NCBI GenBank assembly: GCA_022385805.1
Contig: MU277704.1
Coordinates: forward strand, 179,026-243,025
DNA: 64,000 bases
Direction of reading: 5' to 3'
Source: Pilatotrama ljubarskyi
Taxonomy: Eukaryota > Basidiomycota > Agaricomycetes > Polyporales > Polyporaceae
In this document: positions 36,325 through 46,879 of the stretch, piece by piece
How the letters are laid out: every line of letters starts with the position of its first letter
Numbering within the stretch: position 1 is the first letter of the stretch
Notes under the pieces: model-generated
What the model saw: the letters and a program-made list of their open reading frames with translations, nothing else
The model's database searches: none
What the model was told of the DNA's origin: nothing
Translations under genes and position numbers: made by a program

Positions 36325-36791
36325 TGGTGAACGGCGGATGCGAGAATCGGGGCTTTGCGAGAATCGGGGCTTTGTAAAGGACGTAGGTGGTAGGTTGAAA
36401 TAGGGCAGGGGAGGGCACCGGGCGCACCGAGTGCGCAGGAGAGGGAGTCTAGACTGACGTCAGTCTCATCGCCCACACGCGCTGCTTACTACCGCCAGCT
36501 CTGGTCATCGACGCCCAATGAACCCCTAGAAACGTTCGCATTCGGTCTCACTCCCGGGCAGTCCGACGGTAACGGAGGACATCATCGTTCTATGAACGTT
36601 CGCGGGGCCTGGAGAAAGTTCGAGTTGGACCACCGGTGTATTGCTCAGGACGTGAGACATCTGTTGTTGTTTATGCTGCGTCGTGAGCAAGGCAAGCGGA
36701 CTGGGCAGGGGTCGGACAAGAGCCCGGCATGTGCTGCAGTGATTTATTCACGAGGAACTGTGAGGTCGAAGGCAAAAGGGTGAAAGCAAGT
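36325..36791. other. Intergenic: LanC-like promoter
   Basis: About 470 bp upstream of the LanC-like gene and left of the MITE at 36792. A tandem of cgagaatcggggctttg (around 36341 and 36356) is visible in the proximal promoter. No exon is supported. Confidence 0.4.
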
Positions 36792-37395
36792 TAGTGCACG
36801 GGAAAATAGACCTTCGCCCTATTTTACTGGGGTGATTAACCGGTCAAGCAGGGCAGGTGGGATGGGCTCCGGATTAACGCATGTAAAAGACGGTAAATTA
36901 CACGGGCGCTAATTGACGCTGAACAATATGTAGACCAGGGCTCAAGGCGTAAATGACGGCACGAAACAGTGTCAGAACTTATAAACGGCCAATGCGACTT
37001 CATCCAGTGTGTTTCAAAAGGTCGCACGTCTGTACTGTGCATCGTGGCTTTGCGAGCTGCGACCCCATGGGCGTGCTAGTTAAACAGCGCTGGCACTTTG
37101 ACCAGAGGCGCCGGTACCGATCGGGAGCTATACGGTAAACTTGACCAGCGGCCGTGGCAGCGGGGAGTGTCAACTCGGATCTGCAGGACAAATGGGGTCA
37201 ATCACTGGCAGAGGGGCCAGAATCCCGCTGAATTCCATCATATGCATTGGCCTTCAGCTCTGCATGAGGTATGCCTGATTTACCCTGTTTGACATGGCGG
37301 ATTCGGGTCCTCTGAGATCTACATGTCATTGACCGTAAATCACAACGGCTAATTAGCCCTCAGCTAATCAGCCCGGCCTATTTTCCCGCGCACTA
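36792..37395. mobile_element. MITE-like element (604 bp) with 21 bp terminal inverted repeats
   Basis: The left end TAGTGCACGGGAAAATAGAC (36792 on) and the inverted right end TAGTGCGCGGGAAAATAGGC (from 37395 leftward) match at 19 of 21 positions. Inside are repeated gtaaatta/taatttac-like and ctaattag blocks; the right end has ggctaattagccctcagctaat. No 8 bp duplication is found (aagcaagt on the left, ccgctctc on the right). A TA duplication is possible if the TIR is read as starting at GTGC. No transposase is encoded. The right end is clearly similar to that of the element at 58607-59170, so both belong to one family. Confidence 0.7.
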
Positions 37396-38288
37396 CCGCT
37401 CTCGTTGGCCGGTCTAGGAGGTCTGGTGCCAATGCGGCGGGGTCAATAGAACATGCGCTTTCAGTATAACGTTCCACGCACGTTATCGGAATCTATACAT
37501 ACTCAGTAGCCAGCGCTGGGTTGCATACAGGTTCACAACGTTTCCACCTGGCGTTGTGGATATGGTTGTCTTCCAAGTACTGTAGCACGGAAGGAATAAG
37601 CGCCCTCCCCGGGAGATCGACTGTCGCAAACGCCGCCGCTCCAAGCTAGACTTCAGCTTCAAGCTTCAAATCTCAGAGTTGTCTCAGAGGCAAGTCAATG
37701 GCGTGAGCCCAGGGGGATGGCACGAGTGAACTCGCTTGCAAGCATGCATATCAATGTCATGGCTTTGCCTTGCATAGCTAGCTCGTACGTCTTTCTTTCT
37801 CTTCTACGAGGCAATGACACCTACACCGTAAGCCGCAATCCCGACATACACCGTAACAGTGATCCCTGGTAGGCCGCATCCAATGTCAACGGATACCTCC
37901 TCCACGCTAGCCAGCTTTCAAGCGGGACGTTCAGGCGATTGGTACGCTACCATAACATTAAATTACCCCGCAAGAAGCAACTGCGGGGGTCAATTTTAGT
38001 AATGAAACGCTGAACGCTCATTCCGACTACTTTCGTAGCTTTTGTACATGCTCAATCCATCACCTGCGGAAGTGACGCCTGCGACTGGATGAAGACCACG
38101 GTATATTGTTCCTGTAGCATGAGTCGTCGCAGTAAGCGAGACCCCATCGCAACGAATCCGACATGAACAGCATACTCGGCGGTATCACAACGCGGCGCAA
38201 ACGAGGGGTCACCGGCGTTCTCCCGCACGCATGCGGTCAACTAGTACGGAACAGTCTGAGAAAAGAACATACTTGGTTCAACGAGAAC
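37396..38288. other. 0.9 kb intergenic region, no gene seen
   Basis: Lies between the MITE and the stop of F-box gene A. Repetitive-looking short strings (cttcaagcttcaa, around 37648) occur, but no exon, TIR pair or RNA gene could be supported. Confidence 0.4.
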
Positions 38289-39770
38289 TCACCTGGAGTC
38301 CAGGAGGACCCTACCCTTCACATGGCACGCCGAACAGCTGCTGTGCTTGAACATATAATGCGTCGACCTGAGCATAGACCCCAGCAGAGTCCCCTCGAAG
38401 TACGGCTCCGGAGCGTCGTCCGTCTGCATCACGATGATCCTCTCCACCACTCTCGGCGGGATGTCTTCAGGGGGCGGCAGCGGGCCTTGCCTCGGGTCCA
38501 CCTTGACTTCGTCCAGACAGAGTTCCAGCTCCCTCAGCTCCGGCAAGACGTCCGGGTTCTTGTAGAGCATCGTCACGACGTCCTCTGCCTTCCAAACGCT
38601 CCCGACGCCCAGCATGCGGAGGCGCGAGAACGGCTCAAGCACCGCCTTCCAATCGAGGTCGAAGAGGAGGACGTGTGGCGCCGTGTGCAGCTCCAAATGA
38701 AGAAGAGAGGAGGGCTCGATGACGCGGGGCAGTTCCAGCAGAGCGACCGGTAGCGCCTCAGGCAGCGCTTCGCCGCAGTCGGGAAAGATGACAGTCCACG
38801 CCTCCGGCTGCTGCGCGTGCTCGTCTGGCGAGCCCATGAAGGTCAGAGGACCGTCCTCTGTGTGACCTGCGAACAGCTGCAGAGCGCAGGTATGCCGGAT
38901 CATCGGGACCGTCGCTTGGTGGTCCTCCGGGAGAATCCCCAGGAGCACTCCAGCCTGCTCCGGTTCCCACATCGCCTCCCCGACACGAGCGAGAACGGTC
39001 AGCTGCGCCTCGGCGGGTATCGTAACGTGACTGAGGAACAGCTTGATGTCCTCGAACGTCTCGTTCAGCTCGACGTGGCGAAGCTTGGACAGGATAGCGT
39101 GCGCAGTAGTCGCGTTGTCGACGGACATGCAGGGTGGGAGCGCGTCATGCAAGACGAGGTTTTCGAGAGCCGGAAACGCATCGAGGGCCGTTAGGAGGTC
39201 GTACTGGGCTACGTCGTCTCCCGGGTGGACGGCGTGCCACACCTGGTTCAGCAATAGCTCTGCCACTCCCGGCATCTTGTGCTTCGGACGCGGGAGGATC
39301 TGGGTCGCCCGTAACGAGTGAAGGGATGGAAAGGCCGGAGGATCCATCACCAACTTGGGCGCCTCGGACGCTAGACAATGGAGCGCCAACGAGTGGATGG
39401 TGTGCGAGACCGCTTCCAGTCGTCTCTGGAGATCGGTGGTTTGTTCAGGGGAGAATCGTAAGGAAAGAGAGCGTATTCGAGCGGCATGTGGTTGCAGCGT
39501 ATCGAACAGCGGCCCGAAGTCTACGGAATGAACGTCGAGTGAGAGATCCAAGTCCAAAGCCTCGGAGCGCTCCAAGAGCGTTGCAAAGCGATCGGGGTCG
39601 CACCTCTCGTCGATGGCCAGTTTGGCCCACAGGATGGGTGCGGTAATTGCGACCTCGTACCATCGGCGGCAGACCGATAGTACGCGGGTCCATGATGTAG
39701 GGTGGTCGTCGCGGAGTAAGAGAAATACTGCAAGAAGGAGCTCCGTTGGGAGGTTATCCATATGCGCCAT
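38289..39770 (-). CDS. F-box/leucine-rich protein A (tandem paralogue)
   Basis: A single-exon 493-residue protein starts at ATG 39770 (MAHMDNLPTELLLAVF). The N-terminal 50 residues are an F-box (LPTELLLAVFLLLRD, VCRRWYEVAITAPILWAKLA), which binds Skp1 in SCF ubiquitin ligases. The remainder is a degenerate leucine-rich repeat series (LDLDLSLDVHSVDF, IRSLSLRFSPEQTTDLQRRL, FPALENLVLHDALPP, LRELELCLDEVKVD), the presumed substrate-binding part. It ends with HSSCSACHVKGRVLLDSR. A Cys-x2-Cys-His near the end is shared with copy B at 41703-43178. By eye the two are roughly 75-80% identical over their first 160 residues and alike throughout. No introns or breaks are seen. Substrates are unknown. Confidence 0.85.
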   Translation of the reverse strand: MAHMDNLPTELLLAVFLLLRDDHPTSWTRVLSVCRRWYEVAITAPILWAKLAIDERCDPDRFATLLERSEALDLDLSLDVHSVDFGPLFDTLQPHAARIRSLSLRFSPEQTTDLQRRLEAVSHTIHSLALHCLASEAPKLVMDPPAFPSLHSLRATQILPRPKHKMPGVAELLLNQVWHAVHPGDDVAQYDLLTALDAFPALENLVLHDALPPCMSVDNATTAHAILSKLRHVELNETFEDIKLFLSHVTIPAEAQLTVLARVGEAMWEPEQAGVLLGILPEDHQATVPMIRHTCALQLFAGHTEDGPLTFMGSPDEHAQQPEAWTVIFPDCGEALPEALPVALLELPRVIEPSSLLHLELHTAPHVLLFDLDWKAVLEPFSRLRMLGVGSVWKAEDVVTMLYKNPDVLPELRELELCLDEVKVDPRQGPLPPPEDIPPRVVERIIVMQTDDAPEPYFEGTLLGSMLRSTHYMFKHSSCSACHVKGRVLLDSR

Positions 39771-40624
39771 TATGCTTCTTCATAAGACGGAGGGCTGAAA
39801 GTATTGTTCAGTATGTTGGCCACATAGGTAACGGCAGAAACTCGACCGTCTGTGTGTCCTGTGCATACCTTGAATGTTGGCACTGGCAGTGCGCTAATGC
39901 AGGTCGGTACGACGGCGTTTGGAGACCTGTACAAGACAGCGAAATCCATGTACCTTGAAGCCAAACTCCAAGACCAAGATCGCCGCTATGATGATATGAG
40001 ATTGAACGGATGCACATCCGAGATCTATACTGAACTACGTACTCGAGAATGTCTGATGCGAGCCTGTGGGAGGTTTTTGGACAAATGGTAGCCGACGTGA
40101 AGACTCGGGTGCGGGTGAGCAACGTAGGGGAAGAGAACGAAAGGACACCTGGTCGATCCCTCGGATGGAAACGCCATATGTACGAGGCGGACGGGGGTGG
40201 TCGTGTGTTGTGCACAGCGTCGGGCGTCGGTGCGTCATTCCTTACCTAGCCTGTTCCGACAACGTGGCTCTCGATGACAGCCTCGCCCCCACAGCCAACC
40301 TTTCTGCGCTGTGGACAGCACCCGCCCGCAACATATCTAAAGGACAGACGTTTCGCCCGTACACAACACCGAAAAAGCGCGGAGGAGGGGAACGCCTGAT
40401 CAAACAATCTCCCTTCCGCCGTCCAGTTCTCCGAGCAACAAGCGCCCACGGACGGCATCGAATAGCGCGGCACGTGCGACATACTCAAGCCAGGCGTTCG
40501 GAAGGATCCATGACGCCGCGCAGCATACTATAGCTAGTTACGGTACGAGAAGTCAGAGCCTGTCCAGGTCCAGAGTACGACGGTGGTGAGCGCGTGCGGC
40601 AGCTATCGTCCACCGTGAGCACCA
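39771..40624. other. Upstream region of F-box A, similar to that of F-box B
   Basis: About 850 bp with no exon. The stretch around 40200-40290 (gtgttgtgcac ... cattcctta ... cccgacagcctcg pattern) resembles 43445-43560 upstream of F-box B, which extends the segmental duplication beyond the coding regions. Confidence 0.45.
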
Positions 40625-40990
40625 TGAAACCAGAGCTCAAGCAACAGCGAGGACGTGGTCAAAGTCAAGTCAGGCGTTCCGAGTCCGTCGTGCTTGCACT
40701 TCGCGACGTCTGCCTAGGGGAGACTAGCGTCCCGAGCCAAGTGACCTGTTACACAATACCACACGCCGTCGTTAGCACCGCAACGCTCCACGACCCAGTA
40801 ACGAGCTTTTGAATTTCGCCAACTTTTCGGATCCAACCCAGGGACCGCCTCGATCCCGACGTTCTCCCCTCGCACCCGATGCCGCCCAAAAGTTTGGCTC
40901 GCCGCGCCCGTCCCATAGAGCCTTGCGGCCGCCTTCTCCCATACCCCGAAGTTTTCGGCCTTTGCGGATTCGTTACAGCAGAGTGCAGAA
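40625..40990 (-). pseudogene. Decayed C-terminal fragment of an S53 (sedolisin) peptidase
   Basis: The minus strand here reads ESAKAENFGVWEKAAARLYG, then TGAASQTFGRH, then ENVGIEAVPGLDP. The intact peptidase at 43862-46200 reads [29 protein letters not shown] and [13 protein letters not shown] in the same order. About 50 residues between GS/GR and the GES/GEN block are missing. The catalytic serine of GTSAASP is a glycine here. Even the following intron is alike (gtggagcgttgcggtgctaacg in both), and the last-exon block with cggaacgcctgactt is partly doubled. No upstream peptidase domain could be found. So this is a relic of a second S53 copy, lying beside F-box A exactly as the intact copy lies beside F-box B. 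Confidence 0.82.
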
Positions 40991-41702
40991 CAATAGACCG
41001 CAGCCCAAAATCCGTGCTCAGATCCGCGTAGACACTGCTCGCCCACGACAGGAAGTGTAACGTTGCCCGCACCACTCCATCCCCTCAAAGGTGGAGGACG
41101 ATGGGGCGACACCTCCAAACAGAGTGCCTCGTGCACCGTTTAAGGCAATGATCTCCGTCGGATCGTGGGGTAGCCTGAGCGTGAGTTTCTGACCATGGTC
41201 TATCGTTTTCCACCTTGCTGTAAGAACCTATCACCAGACACGTTCGACCTGGCAGCCGGGCGTTTGTGGCCTTGTCGAGCAGGAAGGAAGCGAGGGCGCA
41301 GAAGATACGCAGAGGCTGCGAACTTTGAATGGTTGGGACCCTCCCATATGGGTGCGAAATTTGTCCGGAGCCGTAGCCTCACTAACCGTCCACGGACGTG
41401 GTTTCGGTTGACGCCTTCGTGCAGCCACGCCACTGTACTGCTAGTACTTCTCATATCACTCTCCTGCAGGCGTGGAGCGGAGTCTACGACTACAATGAGA
41501 TGGCAGAAACCACGACTTGAGTAATCTAAGCGGCCTCGATTGAGCGAACTCGAGCCTCCCATCACATGAAACGGACAAGAACGACGTACGGAGTAACACG
41601 ACTAGGCGCATAGAAAGGGAGACTGGCGTCTCCCGTATGCCTGCGCTCAGCTATCGAACGGGTTGAACGACACGAAGGTCACGATGGCACGATGAGAGTG
41701 AC
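40991..41702. other. Gap between S53 relic and F-box B
   Basis: About 710 bp that must include the F-box B 3' UTR and the point where the duplicated blocks meet. I see no recognisable peptidase sequence upstream of the relic here, and no repeat that would mark the junction. Confidence 0.4.
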
Positions 41703-43178
41703 CTATTGCCTGGACACCACCCTGCTCTTGACATGACACGCCGAACAGCTGCTGTGTCTGAATGAGTAATGCGTCGACTTCAGCATAGACCCGAGCACAG
41801 TTCCTTCGAAGTACGGCTCCGGGAAGTGGTCCGCCTGATTCACGACGATTCTCTCGACCAGCCTGGGCGGGATACTTCCGGGCGGCGGCAGCGGCCCTCG
41901 CGTCGGGTCCTCGGTGACCTCGTCCAGACAAAGCACCAGTTCGCTCAGCTGCGGCAAGACGTCATGGTGTCTATAGAGCATGGACACGACGTTCTCTGCC
42001 GTCCAAACGCTCCCAATACACAGTTTGCGGAGGTGCGAAAAGGGCCTCAGCACCGCCTCCCAGTCGAGATCGAAAAGCACGTGCGGCGCCATGTGCAGCT
42101 CAAGATGCAGAAGAGCGGACGGATTGATGACGGCTGCGAGTTCTACCAAAGCGACCGGCAGCGCCTCAGGCAGTGTTTCGCCGCAGTCGGGGAAGATGAT
42201 GGTCCATGCCTGCGGCGGAAGCGCGTTCTCGTCTGGTGAGCTCATGAGCGTGAGCGGACCGTCCTCGGTGTGGCCGGCGAACAACTGCAGTGCGCGGGTG
42301 CCCCGGATCATCGGGACCGCTGTTAGGTGGTCCTCCGGGAGGACCCCCAAGAGTACTCCAGACTGCATTGGTTCCCACATCGCGTCTCCGACGCGAGCGA
42401 GGATGGTCAGGTGCGCCTCCGCGGGTATTGTGATGTGGCCGAGGAACAGTTTGATGTCCTCGAACGTCTCGTTGAGCTCGACGATGCGAAGCTCGCGCAG
42501 ATTTACGTGGACCATAGTCGCGTCACCGTCCAGCATGTAGGGGGGAAGTGTATCGTGCAAGATCAGGCTTTCGAGAGCCGGAAACGCATCGAGGGTCGTC
42601 AGGAGGTCGTACTGGGAAACATCGCCTCCCCAATGGGCGGCGTGCCATATCTGATTGAGTACGAGAACCGTGACTCCCGGCATTTGACTCGTCGGATGTG
42701 GCAGGATTTGGGTCGCCTGCAAGGAGTGGAGGGATGGGAAGGCTGCAGGGTTCAGCAACATCTTCGGCGCTTCCGATGCTAGGCAATGAAGCGTCAACGA
42801 GCTGATGGAGGGCGATATGTGCTCCAGTCGTCTCTGCAGATCGGCAGTTTGGTCGGGGGAGAAACGTAGGAAAAGAGAGCTGATTCGAGCCGCGTGGGCT
42901 CGCAGCGTTTGTAGCCACGGCCCGAAGTCTGTGGAATGAACGTCCAGTGAGAGGTCCAAGTTCAAGGCCTCGGAACGCTGCAAGAGTGTTGCAAAGTGGT
43001 CGGGCTCGCACCTTTCGTCGATGGCGATCTTTGTCCACAGGATAGGCGCGGTCACTGCGACTTCGTACCATCGGTTGCAGACCAACAGCACATTAATCCA
43101 TGAGGTACGGTGATGATCGCGGAGTAGGAGGAATACTGCAAGAAGCAGCTCCGTCGGGATATTATCTGCATGTGCCAT
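41703..43178 (-). CDS. F-box/leucine-rich protein B (tandem paralogue)
   Basis: A single-exon 491-residue protein starts at ATG 43178 (MAHADNIPTELLLAVF). The F-box (IPTELLLAVFLLLRD, VCNRWYEVAVTAPILWTKIA) is followed by the same leucine-rich series as copy A. Shared blocks include EDIKLFLGHITIPAEAHL, ALQLFAGHTEDGPLTLMSS, IIFPDCGETLPEALPVALVE and PEPYFEGTVLGSMLKSTHY. The end HSSCSACHVKSRVVSRQ keeps the Cys-x2-Cys-His. The frame is intact. It probably serves as a Skp1-Cul1 substrate adaptor, with an unknown substrate. It sits between the S53 relic and the intact S53 gene, all on the minus strand. Confidence 0.85.
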   Translation of the reverse strand: MAHADNIPTELLLAVFLLLRDHHRTSWINVLLVCNRWYEVAVTAPILWTKIAIDERCEPDHFATLLQRSEALNLDLSLDVHSTDFGPWLQTLRAHAARISSLFLRFSPDQTADLQRRLEHISPSISSLTLHCLASEAPKMLLNPAAFPSLHSLQATQILPHPTSQMPGVTVLVLNQIWHAAHWGGDVSQYDLLTTLDAFPALESLILHDTLPPYMLDGDATMVHVNLRELRIVELNETFEDIKLFLGHITIPAEAHLTILARVGDAMWEPMQSGVLLGVLPEDHLTAVPMIRGTRALQLFAGHTEDGPLTLMSSPDENALPPQAWTIIFPDCGETLPEALPVALVELAAVINPSALLHLELHMAPHVLFDLDWEAVLRPFSHLRKLCIGSVWTAENVVSMLYRHHDVLPQLSELVLCLDEVTEDPTRGPLPPPGSIPPRLVERIVVNQADHFPEPYFEGTVLGSMLKSTHYSFRHSSCSACHVKSRVVSRQ

Positions 43179-43861
43179 AGGCCGTACAGTGGGGTGGCAG
43201 CCTGTAGTCCTCGATCAGTGTGTAGCATCAGAGGTTCCGAGCAGACACGAGAGCCGATGTGTCTGGTGCATACCTTGAGTCCGTGATGTTTACTGGTCCT
43301 GCGAGAAGCTGGTCTGGCGGGAGTTGAAGGTTGGGATGAAGAGCAGCGTGCCACGGGAAAATTGTAGGTGAAAGAGAATGAGAGTGAGCTCGTTTCCCTC
43401 GGATGGAGTCAATATAATTGCCACGCAATAACAGCAACGCGAGTGGTCGTGCGTCGTGTGATCTCGTGGGCTGGGCCGTCGGTTTGTCATTCCTCACTGT
43501 GCATATCCCGGTAATATGGCTCATCTTGACAGCCTGGCTTCGCAAACGGACGCTCATACCGCTTGCGGAGCACTCGAGCCTGACATAAAACGCGGATGTT
43601 AGTGGGGGCCCGCGTCGCGTGCTTCAACTCAAAGTGCATCGCCGAGTGACACGGTAAACGATAGAGGCCGCTCAACATCACCTCCAATTCCCCATCATAG
43701 GTTGTACCTCCGGCGACGCATATGCAACATACTTAGGGGCTCAGGGGTGTGATTATACAGTAGTCCTTCGAAGACTGAGAAGTCCGAGTTCAGAGCGTGT
43801 GTCCGTTGTACACATTTGAAAATGACGCTTTCGACAGCAAGCGTCCGGGGCACCACGGCGG
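43179..43861. other. Upstream region of F-box B
   Basis: About 680 bp between F-box B and the S53 stop. It shares blocks with 39771-40624 (cgtcattcctta/tgtcattcctca, ggctctcgatgacagcctcg/ggctcatcttgacagcctgg). No exon is supported. Confidence 0.4.
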
Positions 43862-46200
43862 TCAGAGTTCAAGCACTCCGAGGAGCTTGTCGAAGTCAGG
43901 CGTCCCGAGCCCGGTGACCTGCGGAACGCGACATACCAACGTTAGCACCGCAACGCTCCACATACAATCCCACACACATACCGGATCCCACCCAGGCACC
44001 GCCTCGAATCCGACACTTTCCCCATTGCATTCTATGCTGCTGTTTCCACTCGTGATATCCTTCAACCCCTCCACGCCCTTCGAATACAGCCACGGATTCA
44101 AGAATCCCAGCGGACTCTTGCCCTTCTGCGCGAGCCGGTCGTTGATGAGCGCGATGACGCTCCCAAACGTCGGGCTCGCCGCGCTTGTGCCGTACAGGCT
44201 CGCTACCGTGTTCTCCCAAACGCGGAAGTCGTCTGCCTTCGCGGACACGTCGGGGAACCCGCGGCCGGACGCGTTGAACCTGCCTTCGGTAGCATTCGCG
44301 AGCGAGGAAGAAGTGAGGGTGGATAGGTAGGTAGAGACGGCGGAAGATTGATACGCCGGCGTGGGGTAGTAGTTGGAGAAGCCCCCGGAGGAACCGTCCC
44401 ACGCCTCTTCGGGTGCGTAGCCTTGCGTACCACCGACGGAGGTGACGCTGCGAGTCTAAGTCAGAAGACAGGCGCTACGTTGCACGCAGGTGACATACTA
44501 GGGACAATTGGATGGGAACGTCGGCGCGAAGGATGTGCTGTTCTGCTTGCATCCAACGCCACTATCGCCCGCGGCGAAGAGGATGGACACTCCGCGAGCT
44601 CCCAGTTGCGCATACGCTTTGCAGAGTTTGCTACGCGAACCAACGATAAGTGTTTAGGCCACTTGAGCAGACCATCGAGATGCTCACTCGGTCAACTCAA
44701 AAGGCATGCTACTCTCGGAGAAGCCGTAGCTAGTGGTCAGAACCTGCGGGGGGTTGTCCAGAGAGAGTAAGTAGTTGACCTCGTCGAGGTATCCTTCGAG
44801 GGCGCCATCCTGCCACTTCACGCCGACTATGATGTAATCGACGGACACGTTCGTAGCAAGGCCGACACTGTACTGAATGTCGAGCTCCTGTTCATAACAT
44901 TGTTACTGAAGCTGGACTATTTGCAAACGGCCTGAGACTTACACCCTCAGACACGGAAGGCACGTCCTGGTCATTGTTCCCGCCGTCAACTAACGAGACT
45001 GTGAAGTTCGTCTTGGGGTCCATATCAGGACGATATTTCTTCAGGAATTCCTACAGGAGGAGCATAGGTGCGTTTACTGGTTTGACTGAGGGGATGGACA
45101 CGAGACCCTACCTCGAGGAAGTCGTAGTGCGCGTTATTCCCGAAGCGGCCAGTCACGCCAAGCTTGTTCGACGCCACAACGGCCACAGTAGTAGGAATGT
45201 TGTACAGCTCCTGCAGGCAAGCCGGAGTTGTCCCATTGGAGCACTTCGACGACGATTCCCGGGGAGAGACGGGTTCATGGAAGGATCGCCGTTTGAGGGT
45301 CATATTAGAATCGACGGGTTCCGGGAAGCTGGGGAGCCTGTCAGCACGTGGCCTCACCTCCTGACAATCCTGATGCACGTTCGGTAGATGTAGAAAGATT
45401 CTGAAAGAGGTGCTTATTCGGAAAGCCTCAGAGTCACAGCACTCGGTTGCGGATACCGACATTTTGCAGCATCGTTCACAGTGAATATGAGTACTCGCAC
45501 CACAGTCCACGTAGGCTGCGCAAATGACTCGAGATGGTCGGGGTCGAGCAACGTAACTCAAGACACACTACTTCAGGAGGGTCCGGCATGCAGAGATGTA
45601 CTCACACAGTGGTAGGGTGAATCACATCGATGTGACCCTTCAGACTAGCCGGGATGGAATAGGACAGAGTCCGGATTGCCTCCAGTCCAGAACTTCCATG
45701 GGTAAACAAGGAGAAGTCTGCGGCAAGGAGTGAATTGGCCTTGCTGACATCCACCTGGACTTCCATCCAGTCTCCCGCCGGTGTGAGGGTGGTCGCGTTC
45801 AAGCCATGCTCTGCCAGCCATGAATTGACCGCTGCCAGGCTTCGGGAGTTTGGAGCAGCGAGCTTGGCAGCCTAAGGGAATGCTCGCGCTCAAGAAGGGG
45901 ATATTGAACGCGAAGGAACAGACATACCTCATCTTTTGACAGATGCTGGCCGTATCTGTCGCTCGAGGGATCGCTCACACTGTACAGCGCATTCACTACA
46001 GCATTGGGATCGTTCTGCGCGAGCGCTATCCGGAGCTTGAGCGGGGTGCTGGGAGCTGCGGGTCCAGCAAGAGAGAATCCAAGAGGCAAGTGTTCCCGCC
46101 GTTCATGTACGAGTAGCTCACGAGAATAACGAGAGAGAGGAGTAGCGAGAGCGAGAGAGGTAAAGAGCGCAAGTGCCAGGAGGCGTGTGGGGACGACCAT
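43862..46200 (-). CDS. Secreted S53 peptidase (sedolisin / tripeptidyl-peptidase type)
   Basis: Sedolisins are acid serine-carboxyl peptidases secreted by fungi. The start is ATG 46200 with signal peptide [20 protein letters not shown]; an in-frame ATG at 46221 would lengthen it slightly. The activation propeptide follows ([65 protein letters not shown]). The catalytic domain shows [12 protein letters not shown] (Glu and Asp of the triad), [12 protein letters not shown] (oxyanion Asp) and [30 protein letters not shown] carries the catalytic Ser. The C-terminal calcium site is [13 protein letters not shown], ending GVLEL-stop. About eight short introns interrupt it. All catalytic residues are present. 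A relic of a sister copy lies at 40625-40990. Confidence 0.93.
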
Positions 46201-46879
46201 GGCGGATGATGCCAGTCGCAACGGTCAAGAAGAGAGGAGGAGAGGAGGCTGTATGCGCTCCGCGGTGAGGCGGAGAGGGTATATATGCGAGTGTGAACGT
46301 CATGTTTTGGAAGAAGGACCCCATCACGAGGGGCAATGGCCCATGCTCTGGCCTGGAATAGGCAGGGGAAATGGGGTGAATTGTTTTCCTGGTTCTGGTC
46401 CGGAGCCAGTCTAGGAATCCGGACAATGGAGCACAAAGCGCCGCATTGATCGCGTTTCTTATCGATAAGTAGGTTTGCTTATCCAGATTCCGGACCCGAA
46501 CCAGGCTGGCAACCAGGTTGTCGACAGGAGTCCAGTTCAGTTCAAATTTCTGGCCTGTTCAGGAGGGAAGCGCGGGCCAATGCCCCTCGTGCATTCGCAA
46601 TGGTCGGCTCATCAGAACACGAACCCCTTTCCTTTTTGGTCAACTATCGGGCGCTGTCCCGCCACCCCGCTACCAACCTGGGAGGACCTCTCTCTTGCTT
46701 CGACCGTCAATACATCATGCGCAAATGTCAGGCTAGAAATAGTACTGCACAAAATTATATGAGCGGGGGTGTCTGTTGTCATAACATGATAGCAAAATCC
46801 GTGAAGAGATGCGACCATCCACTCGGCGCATCGCCTCGTCTATCCAGTCCACGGGGTCGTGACGCCTCACTGAACCACC
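46201..46879. promoter_or_regulatory. S53 promoter with inverted repeats around a palindromic GATA site
   Basis: Two nested inverted pairs occupy the upstream region. CACGAGGGGCAATGGCCC (46325-46342) pairs with its complement at 46574-46591 (17 of 18). CCTGGTTCTGGTCCGGA (46388-46404) pairs with 46489-46505 (16 of 17). Between the arms, at 46458-46469, lies the perfect palindrome CTTATCGATAAG, which contains two head-to-head GATA-factor sites; another TTATC follows at 46479. Nitrogen-regulating GATA factors commonly control secreted peptidases in fungi, so this is a plausible control site. The paired arms may be a small foldback element. Confidence 0.5.
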
